From the NCBI RefSeq assembly GCF_003584105.1, contig NZ_QXFO01000008.1, positions 124,001 through 188,000 on the forward strand: DNA of 64,000 nt. The letters run 5' to 3'. The translations under genes were made by a program, and so were the position numbers. Source of the stretch: Flagellimonas taeanensis. GTDB taxonomy: Bacteria; Bacteroidota; Bacteroidia; Flavobacteriales; Flavobacteriaceae. The notes under the pieces are model-generated. The model was not told where the DNA came from. It worked only from the letters and a program-made list of their open reading frames with translations, and searched no databases. Below, piece by piece: positions 9,540 through 20,255 of this stretch. Numbering within the stretch: position 1 is the stretch's first letter; the number at the start of each line of letters is the position of its first letter.

Positions 9540-11360
9540 ATGTTTAGCAATAACAAATGTTTGTTCGTAGCCGGTATTTTTTCTTTGATAGTAACATTGT
9601 CCGGTTGTAACGAAGACTTTTTGAATGAAAACACAGTTTCCATTCAAACCACCGACACCTATTATACCACGTCACAAGGATATGAAGACCTTGTAAAATC
9701 ATGCTATACCCTCCTAAGGGATATCCACCAGCAAAGGGAACTTGTACTTTCCGGTACCGACATCTTCACAAATGCAAATTGGACAGATGATGCGGGAGAC
9801 CCATTCAACACCTATGATGTAAGGCTAAATTCCTCCATGGTCGAACTCCAGGATTTATGGGATTTGTTGTATAGGGAGATTTATAGGACAAATACCGTTA
9901 TCTCCCGTCAGGAAAATGTAGAAGGCATCGACCCAGGAACATTGTCCATACGTGTGGCCGAAGCCAAATTTCTTCGGGCCTTAAGTTATTTCTATTTGGT
10001 GCAACAATGGGGCGATATACCCATGCCCATCGAAGAGGTTGTTACCTCATCCCGTGAGGTAATCAAAATAGGTTCCAGTGAAGTGTATGATCAGATCATT
10101 TCCGACTTGGAGGAAGCTGAATCGGTTTTGCCCCCAAGTAGTCTCGATTATGGACGTGCAACCAAAGGCGCTGCACAGTTTTTATTGGCCCGGGTCCATT
10201 TGACCAGAGGTTGGAATTTCAATAATGCACTGGGAGGTACTCCTACCGATTTTGAAAAGGCTCGGGAATATGCCGATCAGGTCATTTCCGCCTATCCCTT
10301 GGCAACAGAGTATTCCGATTTATTCCCACAACGATCGGAAAACCCTTTGTTCGAAACATTTCCGGCACAGGATGATCAAAATCCTGAAATTGTTTTTGCC
10401 GTGCAGTTCGTGGATGATCCCATCACCAATTTTGGAGACCCGTCAAATAGCGCTCGATTGGAAGGGAACGACTACCATTCCATATTCGGAGGATCTCCGG
10501 ATATCGTAGGTTCTGAAGGAAGGACAAGTACCTATAACAGATTTCTGCAAATACACTTGGCCACACCGACCATGTATCGATTATACGATCCAACCCTTGA
10601 CAGAAGGTACCACCATAATTTCGTGGATGTTCAATACGCCCTTGTGAACGTGAACAATTTTGTGCCAAATCCAGCCAACCCATCAGAGACCATCAACATT
10701 ATGAGAGGGGATTCCGTGCTCTATTTTAGACCATGGAACGACCCAGCCTCGCTTTCAGAAAAAGGGTTGGATGTTGGAGGGACCAAACCCTACGCCGTGC
10801 TGAATACCGATGAATACGGTGATAACGCCCTAACCCCTTTCCATGGTATGGATATTACACCATTGATGTGGAAGTTTTGGCAACCAGGCATTGAGTATGG
10901 CGATGCCTTCGGCACCTTCGATTTTGCTTTGTTCCGTTCGGCCGAAGCCTATCTCATTGCTTCGGAAGCCATCTTGAAAGGCGCATCCAACGGAAATTTA
11001 GGAGGAGCTGAAAATTATTACAACAGCATTGTGGACAGGGCCTTGGGGACCGATAGTGGCATGACTCCCTTGCAAGCTTTGCATCCAGAAGATGTCACCT
11101 CTCTGGAAACAGTCTCTTACCGTGCCGCGGGCAACCTAACCATAGATATGATCTTGGATGAAAGGGCTAGGGAACTGATGGGCGAATACTGTAGGTGGTT
11201 CGATCTTAAAAGGACCGGAAAACTCATTGAGAAAACCCAATTGAGAAATCCAATAGCACGTCGATCGGGAACCATGGATGAAAAGCACTACCTGCGCCCA
11301 TTTCCACAGGCGGAGATAGATCGTTCCGTGCCCAGGATCGACAATAACCCAGGGTATTGA
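9540..11360 (+). CDS. SusD/RagB family surface glycan-binding lipoprotein
   Basis: The 606-residue product has a lipoprotein signal with lipobox LSGC (Cys near 23), followed by NEDFLNENTVS and a TPR-rich SusD fold. Late motifs typical of the family are ILDERARELMGEYCRWFDLKRTG and, at the C-terminus, LRPFPQAEID. SusD caps the SusC barrel and captures the glycan at the cell surface. The pair is adjacent and co-directional. The ligand is not predictable from sequence; the downstream uronate genes suggest an acidic glycan. Confidence 0.95.
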   Translation: MFSNNKCLFVAGIFSLIVTLSGCNEDFLNENTVSIQTTDTYYTTSQGYEDLVKSCYTLLRDIHQQRELVLSGTDIFTNANWTDDAGDPFNTYDVRLNSSMVELQDLWDLLYREIYRTNTVISRQENVEGIDPGTLSIRVAEAKFLRALSYFYLVQQWGDIPMPIEEVVTSSREVIKIGSSEVYDQIISDLEEAESVLPPSSLDYGRATKGAAQFLLARVHLTRGWNFNNALGGTPTDFEKAREYADQVISAYPLATEYSDLFPQRSENPLFETFPAQDDQNPEIVFAVQFVDDPITNFGDPSNSARLEGNDYHSIFGGSPDIVGSEGRTSTYNRFLQIHLATPTMYRLYDPTLDRRYHHNFVDVQYALVNVNNFVPNPANPSETINIMRGDSVLYFRPWNDPASLSEKGLDVGGTKPYAVLNTDEYGDNALTPFHGMDITPLMWKFWQPGIEYGDAFGTFDFALFRSAEAYLIASEAILKGASNGNLGGAENYYNSIVDRALGTDSGMTPLQALHPEDVTSLETVSYRAAGNLTIDMILDERARELMGEYCRWFDLKRTGKLIEKTQLRNPIARRSGTMDEKHYLRPFPQAEIDRSVPRIDNNPGY

Positions 11361-11398
11361 GAAATCTGAGACACATCAGCCATAAACAATTCAAATCA

Positions 11399-13000
11399 AT
11401 GAAGAATAGAGTTGGAATCACCTTTTTTGTAGTACTGTTTCTGGGCATGAACTTGCTTTGGGCACAGGAGTATATGATCACCGATTTTGGTGCCAAACCT
11501 GATGGAACCACATTGAACACCAAGGCAATTCAATCGGCCATCGACAAAGTCAGTAAAAAAGGTGGGGGAAAGATCATTTTTCCAAGTGGGGAATTCCTTT
11601 CCGGATCCATCAGCCTGAAGAGCAATATAGAATTGCATCTTCAAAAAGGATCGGTCTTGTTGGGCAGCACCAACCCTGATGATTATGGCCAGGGTGATCC
11701 CAATGGGCCGGATCTTGATAAAATCAAAGTGACTCCCTCAAGAATGGCCCTCATCGTTGCAAATAACGTCAATAATATTGCGTTAACGGGCCAAGGTACC
11801 ATTGATGGACAGGGAATGGCTTTGGCCGTGACCATAGATAGTCTGCACCACTTGGGCGTTCGGCGGGTCCATAATTACAATTACCGAAGAATGCGTCCAA
11901 ATGAAGGTTCGCGGCCCATGCTCTTTGCATTTACCGAATCCAAGGAAATCACCGTAACGGGCCTGCATCTCAAAAATAGCGCCTGCTGGGGTCTGTTCTT
12001 TGAACGCTGCTCGGACATGGTGCTGGACAGTCTTAAGGTCACCAACCGTGCGTTTTGGAACAATGATGGAATGGACATCACCGACTGTAAAAATGTAAAG
12101 GTCACCAATTGTGACTTGGATACCGCTGACGATGGAATCTGTTTGAAATCCCATACGCCGGGCTATTTCAACGATAACATCTATGTGGCCAACTGCACCA
12201 TTCGAAGTAGTGCCAGTGCCGTCAAATTTGGCACGGCATCACATGGGGGATTCAAGAACATCACCATAAAGAACATCAAGGTCTTTGATACCTTTCGTTC
12301 GGCCATTGCCATTGAAAGCGTGGATGGAGGGGATATTGAGAATATACAAGTTTCCAACGTCATTGCAGAGAATACAGGGAATGCCATTTTTATACGACTG
12401 GGGCACCGTGCTGGAGAAAAGCCGGGGACCATCAAGAATGTGCATATCAAGGACGTAAAGGTGCAGATGCCCTTTGGAAGACCGGATATCGATTATGATC
12501 TCCGTGGTCCTGAAGTGGATTTTTTTCACAACCCATTTCCATCATCCATAGTCGGTATTCCAGGCCACAATGTCCAGGATGTGACCTTGGAGAATATCGA
12601 TATCAGTTTTCCGGGACGGGCTTCAAAAGCTATGGGCTATATCCCTTTGAACGACTTGGACCGAGTGCCGGAGAAAATCAATGATTATCCTGAATTTTCC
12701 ATGTTCGGCGAATTGCCCGCTTGGGGATTCTATGTTCGCCATGCTGAAGGAGTGACGTTTAAAAATGTGACCATCAATGCCCGGAATATTGATTTTCGTC
12801 CTGCCTATGTTTTTGACGATGTGCAAAATATTTCGATCACGGACAGTGATGTGGTCCCCGTATCCACCACAGACCAATTGGTCCTGAAGGATGCCAAAAA
12901 CATTTCGATTTCCAATGTAAAGGTAGATGGAAGATCCATTGCCAAAATACCGGTCTATGGGATCACCCTCGGTTTAGAGGGAATTGAACCCCTTGATTAA
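11399..13000 (+). CDS. Glycoside hydrolase family 28-like enzyme (right-handed beta-helix)
   Basis: This secreted 533-residue protein belongs to the polygalacturonase/rhamnogalacturonase clan. It has a signal peptide ending near LWAQ, the start MITDFGAKPDGTTLNTKAIQ and the family's catalytic region: N-N-D-G-M-D at 221-226, the Asp pair at 244-245 (ADDGICLKS) and S-H-G-G with His near 282, where classic members have NTD, DD and GHG. GH28 enzymes cleave alpha-linked uronic acids or neighbouring residues by inversion. The frame is open back to a TTG overlapping the SusD stop, but the ATG at 11399 starts a proper signal peptide. Substrate may be galacturonic acid or another uronate-containing glycan; the downstream pathway favours glucuronate. 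Confidence 0.85.
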   Translation: MKNRVGITFFVVLFLGMNLLWAQEYMITDFGAKPDGTTLNTKAIQSAIDKVSKKGGGKIIFPSGEFLSGSISLKSNIELHLQKGSVLLGSTNPDDYGQGDPNGPDLDKIKVTPSRMALIVANNVNNIALTGQGTIDGQGMALAVTIDSLHHLGVRRVHNYNYRRMRPNEGSRPMLFAFTESKEITVTGLHLKNSACWGLFFERCSDMVLDSLKVTNRAFWNNDGMDITDCKNVKVTNCDLDTADDGICLKSHTPGYFNDNIYVANCTIRSSASAVKFGTASHGGFKNITIKNIKVFDTFRSAIAIESVDGGDIENIQVSNVIAENTGNAIFIRLGHRAGEKPGTIKNVHIKDVKVQMPFGRPDIDYDLRGPEVDFFHNPFPSSIVGIPGHNVQDVTLENIDISFPGRASKAMGYIPLNDLDRVPEKINDYPEFSMFGELPAWGFYVRHAEGVTFKNVTINARNIDFRPAYVFDDVQNISITDSDVVPVSTTDQLVLKDAKNISISNVKVDGRSIAKIPVYGITLGLEGIEPLD

Positions 13001-13069
13001 ACACAAACAAATTGGCATTTTCAGACTTCATCGGTTGAAGAAGTGCACCAGAAAAGAGATTTCCAAAGA

Positions 13070-15397
13070 ATGAACAAATTAGGTAGTTTAAAACCCTTTT
13101 TCAGATTTTTTTTGATTGTACCATTCCTTGTTTCTGTTCAACTCGCAAAAGGGCAAAACAGCAAGGAAAAAACACCGGTAGATTTGGTGTATCCGCAATT
13201 GGATACGGAGAATTCCCGATGGTTTTTCTTCTCTTCTGCAAGCAGGCCTTTTGGAATGGTCAATTTGAGCCCCGATACGGAAACCGACGGTGCTTGGGGC
13301 AGTGGCTATCGTTACAAGGTTGATAGCATAAGGGGATTCAGTCATATCCACGCCTGGCAGCTTTCCGGGCTTTCGGTGATGCCCATCGATTTGGGGAAAA
13401 TCGATATGGCAAAGACGCAGAAAGATTATTCCTCTTCCTTTGACCATGCCAAAGAAAAAGTCTCCCCAGGATACCACAAACTCCATTTGGACCGGTACGA
13501 TATCGATGTGGAACTGACCAGCACCAAGAGGGTGGGATTCCATCAGTATGATTTCAATATGGAAGACGGAGCAGTCCTTATCAACCTGAGTGGCCAATTG
13601 GGGCCATCAAAAATAACGGATGGGTCATTGGAGCAAGTTGGGCCAGGGGTTTTTGAAGGAGAGCTCACCAATGCGCCGACCATTAGGAGGCCCAAACCCA
13701 CAAAGGTGTTTTTTAGGATTGTCTTGGACAGGGATGTCGAGGAAGTATCGAATCCATGGGGCAATGGTAAGTTCATCCTAAAACTTAAGGGAGGTACAGG
13801 AAAGGTAAAAATGAAAGTTGCCCTTTCCTACACTTCGAAGGAAAATGCAAAATTCAACCTTGAACACGAATTGCCACACTGGGATTTTGATCGGATCGTG
13901 CAAGATTCACGACTGGAGTGGAACCAATTATTGGGAAGGATAAAGATAGAAGGGGGTTCCGAAGAGCAACAACGTAGATTTTATACGGACCTATGGCATG
14001 CACTGCAAGGTCGCCGGACCATCAGCGATGCCAATGGCCAATATCCGGACAATACCGGGGATGTCTTTAAGATTGGACAGCTTCCCCTTTCCAAAAGTGG
14101 TAAGCCCCTGTTTGATCATTTCAACTCCGATTCCTTTTGGGGTGCACAATGGACCATAAATACCTTATGGCAACTTGCCTATCCGGAAATAGCGGAATCC
14201 TTTGTCAATTCCTTGCTCCAATATTACAAGGATGGAGGTTTGGTGCCGAGAGGACCCGCAGGTGGGAACTACACCTATGTGATGACCGGGGCGAGCAGCA
14301 CTCCTTTTATAGTAGGAGCGTACCAAAAAGGCATCCGTGGTTTTGATCTCGAAATGGCCTATGAAGCGCTCAAGAAGAACCATATGCCCGGTGGCATGAT
14401 GGACAAGGCCGGCTATGAGCACAATACTTCGCTTGGAGGTGGCCTGGCCCATTACACAAAGGATGGCTATGTGCCCTATCCGATACCAGAAGGTAATTTT
14501 GGCTATCATCAGAACGGTCCGACCCTGACTTTGGAGTATGCTTATCAGGATTGGTGCCTTGCACAGTTTGCCAAGGCATTGGACAAAAAGGAAGATCATG
14601 GGTATTTTATGGCCCGGTCCAAAAACTATCAAAACGTATTTGACACAGCCACTGGATGGGTCCGTCCCAAAAACAAAACTGGGGAATGGCTTGAACCGTA
14701 TGATCCCTTCAATCACGGAATCGGATTTTCTGAAGCCAATGGCGCACAGAACACATGGTTTGTGCCCCACGACTTAGAGGGACTCTCCGAACTCATGGGA
14801 GGAAAGGCCAAGGCGGTCGCCAAACTCAACCAACAGTTTGAGGAGGCCAAAAAACTGGGGTTCACCTCTGGCACCTCGCATGCCCAAGAGCTACATCCCG
14901 AATATTCACGAATCCCGATCAATTATGGGAACCAGCCTTCCATACAGACGGCATTCATATTCCAGCATTTGGGTAGACCTGATCTTACACAGTATTGGGC
15001 GAAAGAGGTCGCGAATACGGTGTACCAAGGATTGACCCCTGCCCGTGGATACAATGGGGATGAAGACCAAGGATTGATGGGCTCCCTTGCGGTTTTGATG
15101 AAAATTGGATTGTTTCAAATGACGGGCGGCACCGAAATGGAGCCGATGTATCAAATTACGGGACCCATCTTTGACAGGGTCGAGATTGAACTGAACCCTG
15201 ACTACTATGAAGGGAAATCAATCGTGATTCAGGCAGAAAACAACGAAAAACAAAATCCCTATATCAAAACGGCAAGTTTCAATGGAAAAAAGGTGAAGGA
15301 CTTCGCCTTGAGCCATGGCCTGCTGGTGCGTGGAGGTACACTTCAACTCAAGATGTCCCCTCAGCCGCCAAATCATAAAAATCATTCCAGTAATTAA
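13070..15397 (+). CDS. Glycoside hydrolase family 92 (exo-alpha-mannosidase type)
   Basis: This 775-residue secreted protein has signal peptide cleavage near AKGQ and a start PVDLVYPQLDTENSRWFFFSS that leads into the GH92 beta-sandwich (SRPFGMVNLSPDTETDGAWG). The (alpha/alpha)6 domain carries family landmarks: TDLWHALQGR, the general-acid Glu near 555 in GFSEANGAQNTWFVPHD, GNQPSIQTAFIFQHLGRPD and GYNGDEDQGLMGSLAVL. GH92 enzymes are calcium-dependent exo-alpha-mannosidases. The EGxxWQY stretch of well-studied members is altered to EANGAQN, so linkage or sugar preference may differ. With glucuronate catabolism next to it, a glucuronomannan-like substrate is possible but unproven. Start at 13070 gives the signal peptide; the frame is open to 13043. 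Confidence 0.88.
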   Translation: MNKLGSLKPFFRFFLIVPFLVSVQLAKGQNSKEKTPVDLVYPQLDTENSRWFFFSSASRPFGMVNLSPDTETDGAWGSGYRYKVDSIRGFSHIHAWQLSGLSVMPIDLGKIDMAKTQKDYSSSFDHAKEKVSPGYHKLHLDRYDIDVELTSTKRVGFHQYDFNMEDGAVLINLSGQLGPSKITDGSLEQVGPGVFEGELTNAPTIRRPKPTKVFFRIVLDRDVEEVSNPWGNGKFILKLKGGTGKVKMKVALSYTSKENAKFNLEHELPHWDFDRIVQDSRLEWNQLLGRIKIEGGSEEQQRRFYTDLWHALQGRRTISDANGQYPDNTGDVFKIGQLPLSKSGKPLFDHFNSDSFWGAQWTINTLWQLAYPEIAESFVNSLLQYYKDGGLVPRGPAGGNYTYVMTGASSTPFIVGAYQKGIRGFDLEMAYEALKKNHMPGGMMDKAGYEHNTSLGGGLAHYTKDGYVPYPIPEGNFGYHQNGPTLTLEYAYQDWCLAQFAKALDKKEDHGYFMARSKNYQNVFDTATGWVRPKNKTGEWLEPYDPFNHGIGFSEANGAQNTWFVPHDLEGLSELMGGKAKAVAKLNQQFEEAKKLGFTSGTSHAQELHPEYSRIPINYGNQPSIQTAFIFQHLGRPDLTQYWAKEVANTVYQGLTPARGYNGDEDQGLMGSLAVLMKIGLFQMTGGTEMEPMYQITGPIFDRVEIELNPDYYEGKSIVIQAENNEKQNPYIKTASFNGKKVKDFALSHGLLVRGGTLQLKMSPQPPNHKNHSSN

Positions 15398-15408
15398 AAA
15401 GGAACACA

Positions 15409-16737
15409 TTGAAAATAAGCAATCAAAGCATGTGGTCGTTTACGGCCTCACTGGCAGGGTTTTTATTCGGATTTGACACAGTGGTCATTTCCGGGGCCAA
15501 CCTGCCCATCAAAGAACTTTGGGACACTAGTCCCTGGTTCCACGGAACCTTCATCATGTCCATGGCACTTTGGGGTACGGTATTGGGATCCTTGTTGGGA
15601 GGAATCCCAAGTCAACGATTGGGGCGAAAGAAAACACTCATATGGATCGGGGCACTGTATTTTATTTCTGCACTTGGATCTGGGCTCGCCCCAGACCCGT
15701 ATTCCTTCTCATTTTTCAGGTTCATTGGAGGATTGGGAGTAGGTGCATCCACAGTGGCAGGACCGATGTACATATCGGAGATATCCACGGCAAAGAATAG
15801 GGGAAGGTTGGTAGCATTGTATCAATTCAATCTGGTTTTGGGTATTTTGATTGCTTTCTTTTCCAATTACCTGTTGAAGGGTTTTGATGGGGATAATGAT
15901 TGGCGTTGGATGATGGGCGTGGAAGGGATACCGGCAGCCATTTATTTCGTATCGGTCTTTTTCATACCCAATAGTCCGCGGTGGTTGGTCACGGAAAAAC
16001 AGAATAAAGATCGTGCGCGGGAAGTGTTGGAAAAGATGGGGGTCGATAATGTGGAAGAAGAGCTTCAAAGGATTGAGGATGCGGAATCCATCGAGGAAAA
16101 ACAGGAAGGGAGCATTTTTAAAAAGTATAGAAAATCTTTGCTGTTGGCCTTTCTTATCGCGTTCTTCAACCAACTGTCCGGAATCAATTTTGTGTTGTAC
16201 TATGCTCCGGAAATTTTAGAGATTGCCGGGCTAGCCACAAAGGAATCCCTCTTCAATTCGATTGCGATTGGGGGTATAAACTTGATATTCACTTTTGTTG
16301 GGATCAGCCTCATCGATCGCATTGGAAGGCGACAACTTCTGATCATCGGTTCAGTTGGCTACATTTCCAGTCTGTTGATGATAGCCTTTTCGTTTTATGC
16401 GGATCTCGGTGCAGGCGTGCTCTTGGCTTCCATCATGGCTTTCATTGCATCACATGCCATAGGCCAGGGTGCGGTCATTTGGGTGTTCATAGCCGAAATA
16501 TTTCCGAACCATGCCAGGGCATATGGCACCTCGTGGGGTACTGGGACACATTGGGTCTTTGCGGCCTTGATCACTTTGCTCGGCCCCGTGGTCATTGCTG
16601 TTTTCAAAGAAAACCCTTGGCCCATTTTTGTCATTTTCGCGGTCATGATGGTGTTCCAATTGCTGTTTGCCCTCTTCATGATGCCTGAGACCAAAGGGGT
16701 TTCCCTTGAGGATATTCAAAAAAAATTGGACATGTAA
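15409..16737 (+). CDS. MFS sugar porter family transporter
   Basis: This is a 442-residue, 12-helix inner-membrane symporter of the sugar porter family. Hallmarks are GFLFGFDTVVISGA in helix 1, RLGRKKTL after helix 2, PNSPRWLV before the central loop, DRIGRRQLL after helix 8 and the C-terminal PETKGVSLEDI. It probably carries the monosaccharide or uronate released by the GH28/GH92 enzymes. A second importer, the TRAP system at 22077, is in the same locus. The start is a TTG 12 bases after the GH92 stop; the next ATG (15430) would leave almost nothing before helix 1, so TTG is preferred. Confidence 0.92.
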   Translation: MKISNQSMWSFTASLAGFLFGFDTVVISGANLPIKELWDTSPWFHGTFIMSMALWGTVLGSLLGGIPSQRLGRKKTLIWIGALYFISALGSGLAPDPYSFSFFRFIGGLGVGASTVAGPMYISEISTAKNRGRLVALYQFNLVLGILIAFFSNYLLKGFDGDNDWRWMMGVEGIPAAIYFVSVFFIPNSPRWLVTEKQNKDRAREVLEKMGVDNVEEELQRIEDAESIEEKQEGSIFKKYRKSLLLAFLIAFFNQLSGINFVLYYAPEILEIAGLATKESLFNSIAIGGINLIFTFVGISLIDRIGRRQLLIIGSVGYISSLLMIAFSFYADLGAGVLLASIMAFIASHAIGQGAVIWVFIAEIFPNHARAYGTSWGTGTHWVFAALITLLGPVVIAVFKENPWPIFVIFAVMMVFQLLFALFMMPETKGVSLEDIQKKLDM

Positions 16738-16783
16738 GGGTCACAACCCCCAAACCCCTTAACAATATTCAAAAAAAACAAAA

Positions 16784-17638
16784 ATGAACAGTCCCAAATA
16801 TAAAGAGTTGAAAGACAAAGTTGTGGCCATAACGGGAGGTGGTGGCATTTTAGGCAGTACTCTAGGCGCTGCTTTTGCCAGTCAGGGCGCAAAAGTCTGC
16901 ATTCTGGATTTGAATATTGGATCAGCCCAAACTGTTTCGGAAAAAATCAATAATGATGGGGGCAGTGCGATGGCCTTCAAAGTGGATGTACTTGATCGGG
17001 AAAGCCTAGAAGAGGCCAAAAAGGAGATTACGAGAATATTTGGTCCTTGTGACATTTTGGTTAATGGTGCGGGGGGGAACCACCCTTTGGGGACCACTAG
17101 TGGTTCATATTTGCTTAAGGAAGACCTACTCCAAACAACAAAGGACTTTAAGACATTCTTTGACTTGGATATGGAGGGAATTCAATTTGTGTTCAATTTG
17201 AATTTCATAGGGACCCTTTTGCCTACACAGATTTTTTCAAGGGAAATGGTTGGGCGCACAGGGTGCAGTGTTTTAAATATTTCTTCAATGAACGCCTTTA
17301 CCCCACTTACGAAAATTCCGGCCTATAGCGGAGCAAAAGCAGCTGTATCAAATTTTACCCAATGGCTTGCCATACATTTTTCAAAAGTAGGCATTAGGGT
17401 CAATGCGTTGGCCCCTGGTTTTTTTCTGACCGAACAAAACCGAAATTTATTGACTAAACCTGAAGGAGGTTTGACCTCTAGGGGGGCCAAAATAATAGAT
17501 CAAACACCCATGGGCCGTTTCGGTGAACCAGAGGATTTGGTTGGCACGACATTGTGGTTGATCAGCGAACAGTCAAAATTTATAACCGGTATAGTGGTTC
17601 CCATAGATGGTGGGTTCAGTGCTTTCAGTGGTGTATAA
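16784..17638 (+). CDS. uxuB: SDR-type D-mannonate oxidoreductase (fructuronate reductase)
   Basis: This 284-residue short-chain dehydrogenase probably reduces D-fructuronate to D-mannonate with NAD(P)H. It shows the cofactor motif VVAITGGGGILGSTLG, the NGAGG motif near residue 92, and the catalytic Ser (ISSMNAF) and Tyr-x-x-x-Lys (YSGAK). The stretch NGAGGNHPLGTT and the long loop after it match the Bacillus YjmF-like mannonate oxidoreductases rather than the unrelated E. coli UxuB fold. The neighbours UxuA and UxaC support this role. A generic gluconate 5-dehydrogenase-like activity is the alternative. Confidence 0.85.
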   Translation: MNSPKYKELKDKVVAITGGGGILGSTLGAAFASQGAKVCILDLNIGSAQTVSEKINNDGGSAMAFKVDVLDRESLEEAKKEITRIFGPCDILVNGAGGNHPLGTTSGSYLLKEDLLQTTKDFKTFFDLDMEGIQFVFNLNFIGTLLPTQIFSREMVGRTGCSVLNISSMNAFTPLTKIPAYSGAKAAVSNFTQWLAIHFSKVGIRVNALAPGFFLTEQNRNLLTKPEGGLTSRGAKIIDQTPMGRFGEPEDLVGTTLWLISEQSKFITGIVVPIDGGFSAFSGV

Positions 17639-17666
17639 AAAATCAAGTAGAAATTAAAAAAAATAA

Positions 17667-18860
17667 ATGTTTATGGCCTTAGAACAAACATGGCGATGGT
17701 ATGGACCAAAAGACCCTGTCCCCCTTGCCGATATTAAGCAGACCGGGTCAACCGGCATTGTAACTGCATTGCATCATATTCCAAATGGAGCTGTTTGGAC
17801 CATATCGGAAATTGATAAAAGAAAAAGGGAAGTCGAAGCCTTTGGACTCACTTGGTCTGTAGTAGAGAGCATACCTGTGCATGAGGATATTAAAAGGAGA
17901 AAGGGGAAGTATGGAGAGTACATAGCGAATTACAAGCAGAGTATTGAAAACCTTGGGGCATGTGGGGTGGATACGGTATGTTATAACTTTATGCCCATCC
18001 TGGATTGGACCCGAACCGATTTGTCCTATAAAATGCCCGATGGTTCCTTTGCCCTCCGTTTTGATGCCATTGAATTTGCGGCCTTTGAACTTTTCATCCT
18101 GGGCCGGGAAAAAGCCTTTTCCCATTATCCTGATGTTGTGGTTGTGCAGGCTATGGACAAATTCAATACCATGGATGAAGAGGCCAAGGACAGCTTGGTC
18201 CGGAACATCATTGCTGGATTGCCTGGTGCCGAGGAGGGCTATACCTTGGAGCGGTTCCAGCAAGCTTTGGACAGCTATCGGGACATCGGTGAAGCGGAAC
18301 TCAGGCATAACCTGTACAGCTTTGTCAAGGACATAGGTGTGTCGGCGGAAAAGGCCGGGGTGTTTTTGGCAATCCATCCCGATGATCCCCCATACCCCAT
18401 TTTGGGATTACCGCGAGTGGTGAGTACAGAGGAAGATGCCAGGGAGCTACTGGCGGCATATGATAGCCCCCACAATGGACTGTGTTTTTGTACGGGTTCA
18501 TATGGCGTGAGGCCAGACAACGATTTGGTGGGGATGGTTGAGCGCTTGTCGGAAAGAATCAACTTCATACATCTGAGAAGTACCAAAAGGGATGCACTGG
18601 GTAATTTCTTTGAAGCCGACCATTTGGACGGCGATGTGGACATGTACGGTGTAATGCGCCAATTGCTCAAAGAACAATGGGTGCGTAAAGAAAATGATGC
18701 AAGGAATCAACGCATGCCAATGCGTCCAGATCATGGGCATCAAATGTTGGACGACATCCATAAGAAAACGAATCCAGGGTATTCTGCCATAGGACGACTT
18801 CGGGGGCTGGCCGAACTAAGGGGGCTGATGTATGGTATAGAAAAAACCGCAGGGCAATGA
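17667..18860 (+). CDS. uxuA: Mannonate dehydratase
   Basis: The 397-residue protein is UxuA, the metal-dependent (Fe/Mn) TIM-barrel dehydratase that converts D-mannonate to 2-keto-3-deoxygluconate (KDG). Recognizable stretches are [72 protein letters not shown] and MRPDHGHQM, which supply the His, Cys and Asp ligands. It is spaced 28 bases after the SDR gene and overlaps uxaC by 4 bases (ATGA), consistent with translational coupling. Two Met codons two residues apart could both start it. Confidence 0.97.
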   Translation: MFMALEQTWRWYGPKDPVPLADIKQTGSTGIVTALHHIPNGAVWTISEIDKRKREVEAFGLTWSVVESIPVHEDIKRRKGKYGEYIANYKQSIENLGACGVDTVCYNFMPILDWTRTDLSYKMPDGSFALRFDAIEFAAFELFILGREKAFSHYPDVVVVQAMDKFNTMDEEAKDSLVRNIIAGLPGAEEGYTLERFQQALDSYRDIGEAELRHNLYSFVKDIGVSAEKAGVFLAIHPDDPPYPILGLPRVVSTEEDARELLAAYDSPHNGLCFCTGSYGVRPDNDLVGMVERLSERINFIHLRSTKRDALGNFFEADHLDGDVDMYGVMRQLLKEQWVRKENDARNQRMPMRPDHGHQMLDDIHKKTNPGYSAIGRLRGLAELRGLMYGIEKTAGQ

Positions 18861-20254
18861 CATTCATAAAAGAGCGTTTTTTGCTGGAGACCCCACAGGC
18901 GGAGGAATTGTACTATGGCTATGCCAAGGAAATGCCCATCATCGATTACCATAACCACCTGTCACCCGAGCATGTGGCCAAGGATCACCAGTTCAAAAAT
19001 CTCACCGAGGCTTGGTTAGCAGGCGATCACTATAAGTGGAGAGCCATGCGGGCTTGCGGTGTTGATGAGGCTTTTATAACAGGGGAGGCATCGGATGGAG
19101 AAAAGTTTCAAAAATGGGCCGAGACCGTTCCCCATACCCTCAGAAACCCCTTGTACCATTGGACCCATCTGGAGTTACTGCGTTACTTTGGGATCGAAGA
19201 TTTACTTACCGGATCCAACTCAGGCAGAATTTTCCAGTTGACCAAAGCACAATTGCAGGAAAAAAGCCATGGTGCCATTGGACTTTTACAACAATTCAAT
19301 GTGGAGGTGATCTGCACTACCGACGATCCCATAGATAATTTGGATCACCATCGTAGCATATCGGAAATGGCCATTTCGCCAAAAATGCTGCCGACCTTCC
19401 GTCCGGACAAGGTATATGCCATTGGGGACCATAACGCCTACAGGAAGTACTTGGAACGGTTGGGGGATGTTTCCGGAATCCAAATAGCAACTTATCAGGA
19501 TTTGATTATGGCCCTTAAGTCAAGAGTGGCTTATTTTCATGAAAATGGTTGCCGACTTGCCGATCATGGTCTGGAGCAATTGTACCATTTTCAGATGAAC
19601 ACCTATGATATCGAGACCCTTTTTCAAAAGGTGATGAAGGGAACACCCTTGGAAGCGGAAGAGATACGATACTTTACATTTGAGACCTTGGTCCATTTGT
19701 GCCGGGAATACCATGGACGGGAATGGGTGCAGCAATTCCATTTGGGTGCGCTGCGCAATACCAATGGGTCAAAATTGGTCCAGCTGGGACCTGATGCCGG
19801 ATATGACTCCATCGGAGATTTCCCGCAGGCCTGTACCCTTGCCCGATTTTTAGACACTTTGGAAAATACAGGACAACTTGGTAAGACGATCCTCTATAAC
19901 CTTAACCCTGCTTTAAACGAAATTTTTGCCACAATGGCGGGCAATTTCAGTGAGGGAGGTGTACGTGGAAAAATACAAATGGGTGCGGGATGGTGGTACA
20001 ATGATCAATTGGACGGCATGGAAAGACAACTGAACGCAGTATCGAACATGGGGCTGCTGAGCTGTTTTGTGGGCATGCTCACGGATTCCCGAAGTTTCCT
20101 CTCCTTTCCCAGGCACGAATACTTTAGGAGATTGTTGTGCAATATCCTGGGCAATGACCTAAAAAAAGGGTTGTTGCCAAACGATATCGACTTTATGGGC
20201 GGCTTGGTGCAGGACATCTGTTACCGCAATGCTAAGAATTATTTTAAAGTATAG
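18857..20254 (+). CDS. uxaC: Glucuronate isomerase
   Basis: This 465-residue UxaC protein isomerizes D-glucuronate to D-fructuronate (and galacturonate to tagaturonate). It belongs to the amidohydrolase fold and shows the N-terminal metal site [15 protein letters not shown], then [21 protein letters not shown] and the C-terminal [20 protein letters not shown]. The 4 bp overlap with uxuA and the 1-base gap to kdgK show a tight operon. No tagaturonate reductase or altronate dehydratase is present, so within this locus it serves the glucuronate branch. Confidence 0.97.
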   Translation: MTFIKERFLLETPQAEELYYGYAKEMPIIDYHNHLSPEHVAKDHQFKNLTEAWLAGDHYKWRAMRACGVDEAFITGEASDGEKFQKWAETVPHTLRNPLYHWTHLELLRYFGIEDLLTGSNSGRIFQLTKAQLQEKSHGAIGLLQQFNVEVICTTDDPIDNLDHHRSISEMAISPKMLPTFRPDKVYAIGDHNAYRKYLERLGDVSGIQIATYQDLIMALKSRVAYFHENGCRLADHGLEQLYHFQMNTYDIETLFQKVMKGTPLEAEEIRYFTFETLVHLCREYHGREWVQQFHLGALRNTNGSKLVQLGPDAGYDSIGDFPQACTLARFLDTLENTGQLGKTILYNLNPALNEIFATMAGNFSEGGVRGKIQMGAGWWYNDQLDGMERQLNAVSNMGLLSCFVGMLTDSRSFLSFPRHEYFRRLLCNILGNDLKKGLLPNDIDFMGGLVQDICYRNAKNYFKV

Positions 20255-20255
20255 G